A DNA stretch of 38,705 bases from Actinomycetes bacterium (GCA_023252155.1 JAHEXJ010000013.1:1-38705), one strand, 5' to 3'; counted from the stretch's first letter, positions 17,310 to 25,341 are shown. Numbers and translations are program-made. The notes: generated by a model not told the origin, from the sequence alone.

Positions 17310-18313
17310 TGGATGAATTCCTCGGCATGGGTGCTGATCTCCATGAGGCGATCCAAAGCTTGCACTGGCGTGATCAGCCCGCTGACGACATCTGCAACTG
17401 CTTCGATCACGGGAACCTCAACTCCGACGCGGTGGGCAAGTTCAACGACTGCTCCCGCAGAGGCTACGCCTTCAACTGTCACAGCCACGTGAGCACGGGC
17501 GTATTCCATGGTTCCGCCCTGTCCAAGGGCTTGACCAAAGGTGCGATTGCGGGACAGAGGTGACGAACACGAGGCAACAAGGTCACCAAGTCCTGCAAGG
17601 CCCGCCACGCTAAGCGGGTCGGCGCCATGGGCCGCACCTAGTCTTGCAACCTCGTTGAGGCCCCGGGTGATCAACATTGCTTGGGTGTTCTCTCCGAGGT
17701 CGAGCCCTACAGCGATTCCCACTCCCAATGCAATAACGCTCTTAATCGCCCCGGCCAATTCGCAACCGAGGACATCGGTTGACGTGTAAACGCGGAAGTA
17801 CGGGGTGGTGAAAATTGCCTGCAATTTATGGGCTAATTCGAGTGTCGGGGCCGCCGCGACCGCAGCTGCCGGTTGGCGTTGAACAAGTTCGTTAGCCAGG
17901 TTGGGACCCGTGATGATTGCTACCTTTTCCGGGCTGACCTTCAGCACGTCAATGATTACCTCGGTCATACGCATATGCGTCGAGACTTCGACGCCCTTAA
18001 GGGTGCTTATTAACAGCGCTTCAGGCGGGAAAGAAGTACGCCATTCCTCTAATTTGGGCCGCAACGATTGTGCGGGAATGGCAAGAACGAATGTTTTCGA
18101 ATGCGCCATCGCTTCTGCAATGCTGTTCGTTGCTCGCAACTGCGAAGGCAGAAGCACATCAGGCAAATACTTCTGATTTGAATGCGAGAAATTAATTTCG
18201 TTGACGACATCGAGATCGCGGCCCCATACCAAAACATCATTGCCAGCATCTGCAAGTACTTGCGCCATCGTCGTTCCCCATGAACCCGCACCAAGAACTG
18301 TTACCGGGCTCAT
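17306..18313 (-). CDS. gpsA: Glycerol-3-phosphate dehydrogenase (NAD(P)+)
   Basis: Reduces dihydroxyacetone phosphate to sn-glycerol-3-phosphate, the backbone for phospholipids. The 335-residue protein opens with the dinucleotide-binding motif VTVLGAGSWGTTMAQVLADA. The middle has KGVEVSTHMRMTEV and ITGPNLANELVQRQPAAAV. The catalytic lysine region GAIKSVIALGVGIAVGLDLG lies near residue 190, and AGLAGLGDLVASCSSPLSRN near 240. It overlaps both plsC (upstream) and ddl (downstream) by 4 bases. The plsC-gpsA pairing makes biochemical sense, since GpsA makes the acceptor used in the acylation pathway. Confidence 0.96.
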   Translation of the reverse strand: MSPVTVLGAGSWGTTMAQVLADAGNDVLVWGRDLDVVNEINFSHSNQKYLPDVLLPSQLRATNSIAEAMAHSKTFVLAIPAQSLRPKLEEWRTSFPPEALLISTLKGVEVSTHMRMTEVIIDVLKVSPEKVAIITGPNLANELVQRQPAAAVAAAPTLELAHKLQAIFTTPYFRVYTSTDVLGCELAGAIKSVIALGVGIAVGLDLGENTQAMLITRGLNEVARLGAAHGADPLSVAGLAGLGDLVASCSSPLSRNRTFGQALGQGGTMEYARAHVAVTVEGVASAGAVVELAHRVGVEVPVIEAVADVVSGLITPVQALDRLMEISTHAEEFIQ

Positions 18314-19092
18314 CTATTCTTCCTCTTCTTAAAATTGCCAGTACGTGGCAGATCTGATTGATGCGGATCGAAAATAACTGATGGAGCTTTCTCGCCCCGA
18401 ACTTCTTCCAGCATTGTTGTCAACGTCTTCATCACAAGGGCCGTAGCTTCAACCAACGCTTGTTGATCTTCGAACTTTCCATACCAAGGAGAAAGATCGA
18501 TCGGGTCGCCTGCATGATAGATAATTCTAGTGCGTGGCCACATATGCACTTTCTTGTTATACGGCGGAAGGACTTTCTGAGGTCCCCAACCGATTACAGG
18601 GATCACAGGTGTCTGAGTGATTATTGCCAACCGCGCTATCCCAGTTTTGGCCACCATCGGCCACAAATTCTCATCGCGAGTGAGTGTGCCTTCCGGATAT
18701 ACGCCGATGAGATGGCCCGCTTTTAAGCACGCAATCGCATGATCCAGTGCTTTGCTGGCATCTCCACTTTCGCGATTTACCGGTATCTGTTCGGCAGCGA
18801 AAAGTATGCGTCCAATAATAGGAATTTGAAAGAGTGACTGCTTGCCGATGTAACGCGGAGCTCGTCCGTTGAGATAGAGAAATTGAGTTAAGAAGAGAAC
18901 ATCAGCGTACGAAATATGATTACTTGCAACAATCGCAGGTCCCGTTTTCGGAATCTTCTCGGCGCCGGTCCATTCGTGCTTGCTAATTGCATTGAGAATT
19001 GGAATCAGAATCCGTGCGCAGACAGTGAATGCGCGATTTGTGCCCAATGGATAACCGCTCGGCGGTGAGTACACAATCTCGCGCTCTTGCAC
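18310..19092 (-). CDS. plsC: 1-acyl-sn-glycerol-3-phosphate acyltransferase family protein
   Basis: Acylates lysophosphatidic acid at the sn-2 position to give phosphatidic acid. The 260-residue protein has the acyltransferase NHxxxxD motif as NHISYAD near residue 58. The glycerol-phosphate binding motif YPEGTLTRD lies near residue 134, and a conserved block PVIPVIGWGPQKVLPP follows. A hydrophobic N-terminal helix (about residues 20-37) likely anchors it to the membrane. Start is GTG at 19092. The C-terminal 40 residues are basic and unconserved. It lies after the hup terminator, so plsC-gpsA-ddl is a separate unit, with its promoter in the hup-plsC gap or by read-through. Confidence 0.9.
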   Translation of the reverse strand: MQEREIVYSPPSGYPLGTNRAFTVCARILIPILNAISKHEWTGAEKIPKTGPAIVASNHISYADVLFLTQFLYLNGRAPRYIGKQSLFQIPIIGRILFAAEQIPVNRESGDASKALDHAIACLKAGHLIGVYPEGTLTRDENLWPMVAKTGIARLAIITQTPVIPVIGWGPQKVLPPYNKKVHMWPRTRIIYHAGDPIDLSPWYGKFEDQQALVEATALVMKTLTTMLEEVRGEKAPSVIFDPHQSDLPRTGNFKKRKNR

Positions 19093-19118
19093 GTTGTAAG
19101 AGTAGTGGGTGACAATGC

Positions 19119-19147
19119 AAAACGGGGCTAGTCAATGACTAACCCCG
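19119..19147 (-). terminator. Rho-independent terminator after hup
   Basis: On the minus strand the RNA would form CGGGGUUAGUC, loop AUU, GACUAGCCCCG, followed at once by UUUU. The 11-base stem is fully paired with one G-U wobble. On the plus strand the same position is a C-A mismatch, so the structure points to minus-strand termination, 13 bases past the hup stop. This separates hup from plsC. Confidence 0.85.
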
Positions 19148-19160
19148 CTCTACAACAGGC

Positions 19161-19658
19161 TTACTTCTTCTTTGCAACTTTCTTCGCTGCCTTCTTAGGG
19201 GCTGCTTTCTTTGCAACTTTCTTTGGAGCAGCTTTCTTCGCTGCCTTCTTCACAACTTTCTTCGCTGCCTTCTTAGGAGCGGCCTTTTTCACAACTTTCT
19301 TCGCTGCCTTCTTAGGAGCGGCCTTTACTACAGGCTTTGCAACAACCTTAGGAGCTGGCTTTGGGGCTGGCTCAAGTTTGCGTGCACCTGAAATAACTTC
19401 CTTCAAACCCTTTGCAGGAAGGAAGCGTGGCTTCTTGCTGGCCTTGATCTGGATCGTCTCACCGGTGAATGGATTGCGTCCTTTGCGGGCCTTGCGATCA
19501 ACTTTCTTGAACTTGCCGAAATCGTTGATCATTACATCTTCACCCTTGGCCAGGTTACGAGTAATTGCATCGAAAACGATATCTACAGCGTGTGCTGCTT
19601 CCTTCTTGCTGTCGTTGAAGTGTGGGGTCAACGAGGCAATGAATTGGGCCTTATTCAT
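19161..19658 (-). CDS. hup: HU-family nucleoid protein with lysine/alanine-rich tail (HupS/HupB-like)
   Basis: Histone-like DNA-bending protein with a eukaryotic H1-like tail, a form typical of actinobacteria. I start it at the ATG at 19658, with AAGGGG about 6 bases upstream, giving 165 aa. Residues 1-90 are the HU domain, including MNKAQFIASL, GEDVMINDFGKF and the DNA-contacting GRNPFTGETIQI. The rest, about residues 95-165, is a low-complexity tail of PKKAAKKVVKK-like units. A 39-base direct repeat lies in the tail. The upstream 46 bases are dense in inverted repeats and a strong terminator follows, so the gene is monocistronic. Confidence 0.95.
   Translation of the reverse strand: MNKAQFIASLTPHFNDSKKEAAHAVDIVFDAITRNLAKGEDVMINDFGKFKKVDRKARKGRNPFTGETIQIKASKKPRFLPAKGLKEVISGARKLEPAPKPAPKVVAKPVVKAAPKKAAKKVVKKAAPKKAAKKVVKKAAKKAAPKKVAKKAAPKKAAKKVAKKK
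19251..19326. repeat. Tandem 37-base direct repeat inside the hup tail
   Basis: Two identical 37-base copies (19251-19287 and 19290-19326, period 39 bases = 13 codons) encode successive KAAPKKAAKKVVK units of the Lys/Ala tail. Exact identity, including third codon positions, indicates a recent in-frame duplication or slippage. More diverged copies of the same unit flank it (about 19170-19250). Confidence 0.85.
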
Positions 19659-19672
19659 TAAATTCCCCTTAT

Positions 19673-19686
19673 ATTTACGCGTAAAT
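19673..19686. promoter_or_regulatory. 14-base perfect palindrome ATTTACGCGTAAAT upstream of hup
   Basis: A perfect 14-base palindrome lying 15 bases upstream of the hup ATG, immediately next to the inverted repeat at 19687-19704. Its TTACGCGTAA core also occurs between cydA and rpmB. Position at the start of the transcript suggests an operator. Confidence 0.4.
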
Positions 19687-19704
19687 GTTAAGCAAATGCT
19701 TAAC
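19687..19704. promoter_or_regulatory. Perfect inverted repeat GTTAAGCA-AA-TGCTTAAC upstream of hup
   Basis: Eight-base arms with a two-base spacer, directly abutting the palindrome at 19673-19686. The tandem arrangement of two perfect dyads over 32 bases in front of a nucleoid-protein gene suggests regulator binding, possibly autoregulation. No helix-turn-helix family is assigned. Confidence 0.45.
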
Positions 19705-19857
19705 ACGGTTAGCAATTTACGCAACTTTATAAAGTGAGTCCACCATCGCGTACGCGTGTCGCGCTTATTTCTTTCGCGGTAGTCACTCGCTAAAGATGGT
19801 GAAAATCACTGCTTTTACGGGGTTCAATCCCTCAATAAAAGGTAGAGACTTTGACCG

Positions 19858-20454
19858 CTACTTCACAGGAAGGGTGGCAGGCTTTAATTTTGAGCGTACA
19901 TTTTCAAATGCATCGATCGAATCTGTCTGCTTCAATGTAAGGCCGATGTCGTCCAAGCCCTCCATCAAACGCCAGCGGGTGTAGTCATCTAGCTCGAAAC
20001 CAAGGCTTACACCGTCGTAAGAAACTGTTCTGTCTTCAAGACTTACAGTTATTGCCAGCGCCGGATTGGCCTCAACCGCCTTCCAGAGTGCCTCCACCGA
20101 CTCCTGCGGCAAAATCACAGTCAGAAGTCCGCCTTTTAGGCTGTTGCTGCGGAAAATATCGGCAAATCGCGAAGAAATAACGGCCTTGAAGCCGTAATTC
20201 TGAAGTGCCCATACTGCGTGCTCTCGCGATGACCCTGTTCCAAAATCCTGACCTGCAACCAGAATTGTCGCGGCCTTGAATTCAGCCTTGTTCAAGACGA
20301 ACTCAGGATCCTTTCTCCACGCTGCAAATAGGCCATCTTCATACCCAGAGCGAGTGACCCGCTTGAGGTAGACGGCAGGAATGATCTGGTCTGTGTCTAC
20401 GTTGCTTCGGCGCAACGGCAGAGCCGTGCCGGTGTGCGTGTTGAATTTTTCCAT
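19858..20454 (-). CDS. leuD: 3-isopropylmalate dehydratase small subunit
   Basis: With LeuC it isomerises 2-isopropylmalate to 3-isopropylmalate in leucine synthesis. The 198-residue protein has the swivel-domain signatures [20 protein letters not shown] near residue 12, [20 protein letters not shown] near residue 71, and [19 protein letters not shown] near 92. The ATG is preceded by AGAGAGG. It begins 10 bases after leuC, forming a leuCD operon. The 120-base gap before hup contains no clear hairpin with a T-run. Confidence 0.96.
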   Translation of the reverse strand: MEKFNTHTGTALPLRRSNVDTDQIIPAVYLKRVTRSGYEDGLFAAWRKDPEFVLNKAEFKAATILVAGQDFGTGSSREHAVWALQNYGFKAVISSRFADIFRSNSLKGGLLTVILPQESVEALWKAVEANPALAITVSLEDRTVSYDGVSLGFELDDYTRWRLMEGLDDIGLTLKQTDSIDAFENVRSKLKPATLPVK

Positions 20455-20464
20455 GATGGCCTCT

Positions 20465-21856
20465 CTACAGATCTGCCGGTGATGACAAGGTGCCGCGAAT
20501 TGCGGTTGCAGCAGCCACTAATGGGCTTACAAGGTGAGTGCGACCGCCTTTTCCTTGGCGGCCTTCGAAGTTTCTGTTGCTAGTCGACGCCGATCGCTCC
20601 CCCGGTGCGAGTTGGTCAGGGTTCATGCCAAGACACATTGAGCATCCGGCATTTCGCCATTCAGCCCCGGCTTCGATGAAGACCTTGTCCAGGCCTTCGG
20701 CCTCTGCTTGCAAACGAACTCGAGCAGAACCAGGCACGACGAGCATGCGAAGGGTTGAAGCGATGTGCTTGCCATCCAAAATGGCCGCGGCAACTCGCAA
20801 GTCCTCAATGCGCCCATTCGTGCAAGAACCCAAGAAAACAGTGTCAATGGCTATCTTCTTCAGCGGTGTCCCGGCCTTGAGATCCATGTACTCCAAAGCG
20901 CGCTCGGCGGCGCCACGTGCTTCCGGATCCTGGATCAGAGCAGGGTCTGGAACGTTCTGGCTGAGAGGCAATCCTTGTGCCGGGTTGGTTCCCCACGTAA
21001 CGAAGGGTGCCAATTCCTCGGCCTTGATCGTGATCTCGCGATCGAAGGTGGCATCGGCATCCGAAGTTAACGTGGTCCAGTAAGCCACGGCCGCATCCCA
21101 ATCTTCGGGTGCGTGAGCTCGTCCTCGGATGTAGTCGAAAGTAGTTTGATCGGGTGCGATCAGTCCTGCGCGAGCGCCGGCTTCAATGGACATGTTGCAC
21201 ACGGTCATGCGACCTTCCATTGAAAGGGCCCGGATGGCACTTCCGCGGTACTCGAGCACGTAGCCTTGTCCGCCACCTGTGCCGATCTCGGCGATAATCG
21301 CCAAAATCAGGTCCTTAGCGGTGACACCAGCGGGCAATTCGCCTTCGACGTTGATGGCCATCGTCTTTGGGCGAACCAAGGGCAATGTCTGGGTTGCGAG
21401 CACATGCTCGACTTCACTGGTTCCGATTCCGAAAGCAAGGGCGCCAAAGGCACCGTGGGTAGAAGTGTGCGAATCGCCGCAGACGATCGTCATACCGGGT
21501 TGAGTGAGCCCCAACTGTGGGCCGACAACATGGACGATTCCTTGGTCGATATCGCCAAGGGAGTGGATACGCACTCCGAATTCGGCGCAGTTGTTGCGAA
21601 GGGTGTCCACCTGGAGTTTGGAAACTGGGTCTGCAATTGGTCTATCAATGTTCTGTGTCGGGGTGTTGTGGTCCTCGGTGGCAATGGTGAGTTCGGGGCG
21701 GCGAACTTTACGGCCGGCCAATCTCAAACCATCGAATGCCTGCGCGCTAGTGACCTCATGAATGAGGTGGAGGTCGATATAAAGCAGATCAGGTTCACCC
21801 TGCACACTTCGAACCACATGTTCATGCCAGATCTTCTCTGCCAATGTCCTAGCCAT
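20465..21856 (-). CDS. leuC: 3-isopropylmalate dehydratase large subunit
   Basis: Aconitase-family catalytic subunit holding a [4Fe-4S] cluster for leucine synthesis. I place the start at the ATG at 21856 because AAGGAG lies 5 bases upstream; a GTG two codons earlier would leave no spacing. The 463-residue protein begins [15 protein letters not shown]. It has [20 protein letters not shown] near residue 130 and cluster cysteines in [14 protein letters not shown] and in [16 protein letters not shown]. Length is normal. It is divergent from the IclR-type regulator with a 58-base shared promoter region. Confidence 0.96.
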   Translation of the reverse strand: MARTLAEKIWHEHVVRSVQGEPDLLYIDLHLIHEVTSAQAFDGLRLAGRKVRRPELTIATEDHNTPTQNIDRPIADPVSKLQVDTLRNNCAEFGVRIHSLGDIDQGIVHVVGPQLGLTQPGMTIVCGDSHTSTHGAFGALAFGIGTSEVEHVLATQTLPLVRPKTMAINVEGELPAGVTAKDLILAIIAEIGTGGGQGYVLEYRGSAIRALSMEGRMTVCNMSIEAGARAGLIAPDQTTFDYIRGRAHAPEDWDAAVAYWTTLTSDADATFDREITIKAEELAPFVTWGTNPAQGLPLSQNVPDPALIQDPEARGAAERALEYMDLKAGTPLKKIAIDTVFLGSCTNGRIEDLRVAAAILDGKHIASTLRMLVVPGSARVRLQAEAEGLDKVFIEAGAEWRNAGCSMCLGMNPDQLAPGERSASTSNRNFEGRQGKGGRTHLVSPLVAAATAIRGTLSSPADL

Positions 21857-21882
21857 AACCACTCCTTACCTGACGACTTGCG

Positions 21883-21901
21883 CATCTCATACGTTGAGAT
21901 G
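21883..21901. promoter_or_regulatory. Palindromic operator between leuC and the IclR-type regulator
   Basis: Perfect inverted repeat CATCTCA-TACGT-TGAGATG (7-base arms, 5-base spacer) in the divergent region. It lies just upstream of a likely -10 for the regulator (TAGTAT, 21903-21908) and overlaps the expected leuC transcription start side, so one bound dimer could control both genes. In Corynebacterium and Streptomyces the orthologous regulators (LtbR, NdgR) act on leuCD from this location. Confidence 0.7.
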
Positions 21902-21914
21902 TTAGTATTACATC

Positions 21915-22631
21915 GTGGACAGAAAGAATAGCGGAGTTGGGGTATTAGATAAAGCCGTAGCAATTTTGACGACACTCGAGTCAGGCCCGCACACGCTGGC
22001 CCAACTCGTAGCAGCCACAGGGATTGCACGCCCTACGGCACACCGATTGGCAGTAGCACTCGAATTTCACCGCCTTGTCACTCGCGATCTCAACGGCCGA
22101 TTTGTTCTAGGCCCACGGTCCGGAGAATTGGCAGCAGCCGCAGGTGAGGATCGACTTCTCGCAGCCGCCGCTCCAGCACTTGCCGCACTGCGCGATGCAA
22201 CTGGAGAAAGCGCGCAGTTGTATCGGCGCCAAGGAGACCTTCGCATTTGTGTTGCTGTTGCCGAACGTGTTTCGGGATTGCGCGACTCAGTGCCGATTGG
22301 TTCTGCGCTAACAATGCTCGCGGGATCTGCTGCGCAAGTGCTTCTTGCATGGGAAGACTCCGAACGAATTCACCGCGGCTTAACTAATGCGCGCTTCACC
22401 GCCACACAACTCGCGGCAGTGCGTCGTCGCGGATGGGCTCAAAGCATGGGCGAGCGTGAGGCCGGCGTTGCATCAGTATCTGCGCCTGTACGCGGACCAA
22501 ACGGAAAAGTGATCGCTGCAGTAAGCATTAGCGGGCCGATTGAAAGACTTGGAAGACAACCAGGACGCTTACACGCGGCCGTCGTTGCGGCAACGGCAGC
22601 GCGGCTTTCAGAACATATCGCTAACGTTTAG
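21915..22631 (+). CDS. IclR-family transcriptional regulator of leuCD (LtbR/NdgR-like)
   Basis: A 238-residue IclR-type regulator. The winged helix-turn-helix spans about residues 8-65 (GVGVLDKAVAILTTLESGP, then IARPTAHRLAVALEFHRLV). A C-terminal effector domain follows, with LYRRQGDLRICVAVAERVSG, PIGSALTMLAGSAAQVLLAW and a glycine-rich GEREAGVASVSAPV stretch. Divergence from leuC is the conserved setting of actinobacterial LtbR/NdgR, which repress or tune leucine (and tryptophan or nitrogen) genes. The GTG start is only 6 bases after a TAGTAT element and lacks a ribosome binding site, so the mRNA may be leaderless. Confidence 0.9.
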   Translation: MDRKNSGVGVLDKAVAILTTLESGPHTLAQLVAATGIARPTAHRLAVALEFHRLVTRDLNGRFVLGPRSGELAAAAGEDRLLAAAAPALAALRDATGESAQLYRRQGDLRICVAVAERVSGLRDSVPIGSALTMLAGSAAQVLLAWEDSERIHRGLTNARFTATQLAAVRRRGWAQSMGEREAGVASVSAPVRGPNGKVIAAVSISGPIERLGRQPGRLHAAVVAATAARLSEHIANV

Positions 22632-22654
22632 TACCTAGTCGGAAGGTGTGAGAC

Positions 22655-23305
22655 GTGAGAATCAGTGTATTTGTAGTTGACGACCACGAACTTGTGCGCC
22701 GAGGACTGATTGATCTCATTAGTGCCGAAGATGACCTTGAAGTAGTGGGTCAAGGTGGAAGCGTCCGCGATGCCTTAATCAATTTGGTACCCATCGCTGC
22801 CAACCCACCCCAAGTTGCGGTTCTCGATGTCCGACTACCTGATGGCAACGGAATCGAACTTTGTCGGGAAATACGTTCGCTTTATCCCAATACGCACGTA
22901 CTCATGCTTACTTCATTCTCTGATGATGAGGCACTTCTTGGCGCAGTTCTTGGCGGTGCAAGTGGATTTGTCATCAAGGACATCAAAAATCTCGATCTGC
23001 TCGATGCCATACGCAAAGTCGCGGGCGGAGCCAGCCTGCTTGATCCGTTGATTACAACGATTGTTCGTGGTCGCCTTCGCGACGCAAGCAATCCGGCAGG
23101 TGGCGTGCATGAATTGACGGACCAAGAGCGCAAAGTTCTCGAACACATCGGCGAAGGCTTAACTAATCGTCAAATTGCCAACTCGATGTTTCTGGCGGAG
23201 AAGACAGTCAAGAATTATGTATCCTCTCTGCTATCCAAATTGGGCCTCGAACGCAGAACGCAGGCAGCAGCTCTTGCAGTGAGGCTGGGTCTGGGCAGAT
23301 CCTAA
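22655..23305 (+). CDS. DosR/DevR-like NarL-family response regulator
   Basis: A 216-residue two-component response regulator. The receiver domain (1-120) has the acidic pair DD at 9-10, phospho-acceptor Asp58 in VAVLDVRLPDGNG, and Lys in FVIKDIK near 107. The LuxR-type helix-turn-helix (about 150-210) has LTDQERKVLEHIGEGLTNRQ and MFLAEKTVKNYVSSLLSKLG. The wording of both ends closely follows mycobacterial DosR/DevR, the hypoxia and NO responder. It starts with GTG 23 bases after the leu regulator and converges on a DosS-like kinase, overlapping stop codons by 4 bases. Targets may include the nearby nar genes, but that is inference. Confidence 0.9.
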   Translation: MRISVFVVDDHELVRRGLIDLISAEDDLEVVGQGGSVRDALINLVPIAANPPQVAVLDVRLPDGNGIELCREIRSLYPNTHVLMLTSFSDDEALLGAVLGGASGFVIKDIKNLDLLDAIRKVAGGASLLDPLITTIVRGRLRDASNPAGGVHELTDQERKVLEHIGEGLTNRQIANSMFLAEKTVKNYVSSLLSKLGLERRTQAAALAVRLGLGRS

Positions 23306-24441
23306 AATCTCACTTTCCAGATTGCTCGCGTACCCCCCATGCCTAATTTATTGATTTCAAAACTACCATTTAACTTTTCAGCTCTGGTTGCCAGATTAAG
23401 AAGCCCGCTTCTTGGCACACCATCTTCGAACCCAACGCCATCATCGGTCACTCGGATCTCACAACCAGATATCAAGCAGATTAACTGCACTTCCACGTTC
23501 TGGGCGTTCGAATGCTTGATCGCATTGGAGAGAAGTTCTCTTAAGACAGCAAAAATCTGCTCTGCGATATCTCCCACTAGCACCGTATCAATTGATCCAT
23601 TGAATTCGCAGGAAATATTCATGGGGGAACTGCTTCGCAACGAGTTGATTTCATCCTGAATGCGCGCGCGCAAGGTCCGCCCGCCCATCCGGTCTTGCAA
23701 GGCAAAAACAGTATTTCGTATTTGCTGGACGGTGGAATCCAAATTGTCGATTGCTTCGCGCACCCTCTCAAGATCTCGCACAGGCAATTTGGGATCCTTA
23801 GTGATTGCCTGCAATGACAAGCCTGTTGCGAATAATCGCTGGACAACTAGATCATGCAAATCTTGAGCGATCCGTTCGCGTTCGGCAAGAACTATTACGC
23901 GATGTTGTGCTTCTTGGCCACGAGCGTTATCTATCGCGACTCCTGCTGCCGACGCGAGGGCACTAACCAGTTGCTCATCCTCTTCGGTGAAATCTTCCCC
24001 GCCGCGTTTTTCTGTCAGATAGAGACTTCCGTAGATTTCGTCGCGAATTCGAATCGGCACGCCTAGAAAAGAACTCATTGCAGGGTGTCCAGAAGGAAAA
24101 CCCACCGAAGCGGGGTGCGAACTTATCGGGTTCACACGCAATGTCGTCGGATGGGTGAGAAGGTGGCCTAAGAGCCCTTTGCCTTCGGGGAAAGAAGCCA
24201 TTTCATCGGCCGTTTCCTCGCTGATTCCCACATAGGTAAATTCTTCGAGACTTCCGTCTTTTGCAATGGCACCTAATGCGCCATACGTTGCACCAGAAAT
24301 TGCAACAGCATTTTCAACCAGGCGCCGCAAGGATGCTCTTAAATCCTCGCCTTTGGCGATGTCGATAACTGCCTCAGATAGCGAGGTTAAACGACTCGGG
24401 GCCATCCCCGAAGTCTGCCCTCTCTTATCCGAGTAAGCCAC
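23302..24441 (-). CDS. GAF-domain sensor histidine kinase (DosS/DevS-like)
   Basis: A 379-residue cytoplasmic kinase with one GAF domain (about 30-175). The GAF region has ISGATYGALGAIAKDGSLEE, ISSHPASVGFPSGHPAMSSF and LGVPIRIRDEIYGSLYLTEK, closely resembling DevS/DosT GAF-A, which binds haem. His119 (in SGHPAM) is a candidate haem ligand by memory of that alignment. The transmitter has the phosphorylated His196 in ERIAQDLHDLVVQRL and an ATPase domain with ELLSNAIKHS and DDGVGFEDG. Start is GTG; an ATG 12 codons downstream is possible. It lies 18 bases after the hemerythrin gene on the same strand, forming an operon, and its likely partner is the convergent response regulator. Confidence 0.88.
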   Translation of the reverse strand: MAYSDKRGQTSGMAPSRLTSLSEAVIDIAKGEDLRASLRRLVENAVAISGATYGALGAIAKDGSLEEFTYVGISEETADEMASFPEGKGLLGHLLTHPTTLRVNPISSHPASVGFPSGHPAMSSFLGVPIRIRDEIYGSLYLTEKRGGEDFTEEDEQLVSALASAAGVAIDNARGQEAQHRVIVLAERERIAQDLHDLVVQRLFATGLSLQAITKDPKLPVRDLERVREAIDNLDSTVQQIRNTVFALQDRMGGRTLRARIQDEINSLRSSSPMNISCEFNGSIDTVLVGDIAEQIFAVLRELLSNAIKHSNAQNVEVQLICLISGCEIRVTDDGVGFEDGVPRSGLLNLATRAEKLNGSFEINKLGMGGTRAIWKVRF

Positions 24442-24459
24442 AAGCCTGGACGAGCTGGG

Positions 24460-25239
24460 TTAGCTCTCTCGAACAAACTGAAGTCGCCATACTTCTGGTC
24501 CGCTCTCAAGGTATGCGATGTTGAAACGACCTGGAGTGCGCGCCTCAATCTGATTGAGCAACGGCAAAGGATCGTGAGGTGCAACAAGCACCATGCCTGT
24601 ACCAGCTGCAACCGAATCGAGGGCACCAAAGATGGTTGCGTGACGGATAGCGTGCGGAACTGCGCGAGCATCGAGTTCTGGATAAAGCTCTGAGGAATCG
24701 TCATGTCCGCAGTTGCATTCACCACCGCAGCCATCTTCGGAACTCTCTGTCGATTCTCCTAGGAGTTCGTGCATTCCCTCAAGCAGTTGACCAAGTGAAA
24801 CATCCTTAGAAGCGGCCAATAACGGCAGGATTTGTTCATTTTCCTTCACTAAGTGCGATTCAAAAATTGCTCCTAGCGCTTTTGCCTTTGCGGCAGCAAG
24901 TACCGGCGTGGACGCTAATCGGATCCCCTCAACCAGAGCACTGATTTCGCGGTGTTCGGCAATCATGGCATCCACCAAGAGCCGAGCCGTGGGATCCTCA
25001 TGAGCTTTGGGATACATCGTCGCTTCTTCAGCCAGGGCGTGTGGCATGAGTTCGCTTTCACACCAATCCAACAGCAGCCATGTTGCCTTCAATGAGGCTG
25101 CCTCATCGCCGCTAATAGCCGTATTTAAAAGCCGTTCAATATGACGAGCCAAAGTCGCCGACAGTTGGGCATGGTGCTCCATTACTGCCTCAACTGCCTG
25201 TGCATCCTGCTCGCTACTTGCCACCACAACTGCGCTCAT
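24460..25239 (-). CDS. Hemerythrin HHE domain - DUF2249 fusion protein
   Basis: A 259-residue protein with two domains. Residues 18-145 are a hemerythrin HHE fold with likely diiron ligands in VMEHHAQL, PHALAEEATMYP, AEHREI and ESHLVKENEQILP. Residues 186-259 match DUF2249 (LDARAVPHAIRHATIFGALD to the C-terminus). A short acidic linker (162-184) contains C171, C175 and C177 in DGCGGECNCGHDD. Hemerythrins bind O2 or NO, and HHE-DUF2249 proteins often lie near denitrification or NO-stress genes. I start at the ATG at 25239 because GAGGG lies 7 bases upstream. It is the first gene of an operon with the sensor kinase. Confidence 0.86.
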   Translation of the reverse strand: MSAVVVASSEQDAQAVEAVMEHHAQLSATLARHIERLLNTAISGDEAASLKATWLLLDWCESELMPHALAEEATMYPKAHEDPTARLLVDAMIAEHREISALVEGIRLASTPVLAAAKAKALGAIFESHLVKENEQILPLLAASKDVSLGQLLEGMHELLGESTESSEDGCGGECNCGHDDSSELYPELDARAVPHAIRHATIFGALDSVAAGTGMVLVAPHDPLPLLNQIEARTPGRFNIAYLESGPEVWRLQFVRES

Positions 25240-25294
25240 TCGAATTCCCTCTTCCAACGTGGACTTGAGATGTTGAGCCTTTCGGCGCATCGAC

Positions 25295-25310
25295 CCACCA
25301 AATGCGGTGG
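25295..25310. promoter_or_regulatory. Inverted repeat between hemerythrin and winged-helix regulator genes
   Basis: CCACC, six-base spacer AAATGC, GGTGG, in the 102-base divergent region. For the plus-strand regulator it covers the -35 position, 18 bases ahead of a TACACT -10 (25329-25334) and a GTG at 25342. That placement suits repression, possibly autoregulation by the adjacent regulator, with the hemerythrin-kinase operon under the same control. Confidence 0.45.
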
Positions 25311-25341
25311 ATCCTGCTGAAACTTTACTACACTTTATTCC

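Noticed and set aside
19135-19737. 200-residue plus-strand frame rich in Phe and Ala
   Set aside because: Antisense of the Lys/Ala codons of hup; low complexity and no start context.
19815-19835. tRNA T-arm-like sequence GGGGTTCAATCCC
   Set aside because: No acceptor, D or anticodon arms can be folded around it.
21266-21931. 221-residue plus-strand frame
   Set aside because: Antisense to leuC and running through the leuC/regulator promoter; no recognisable family.
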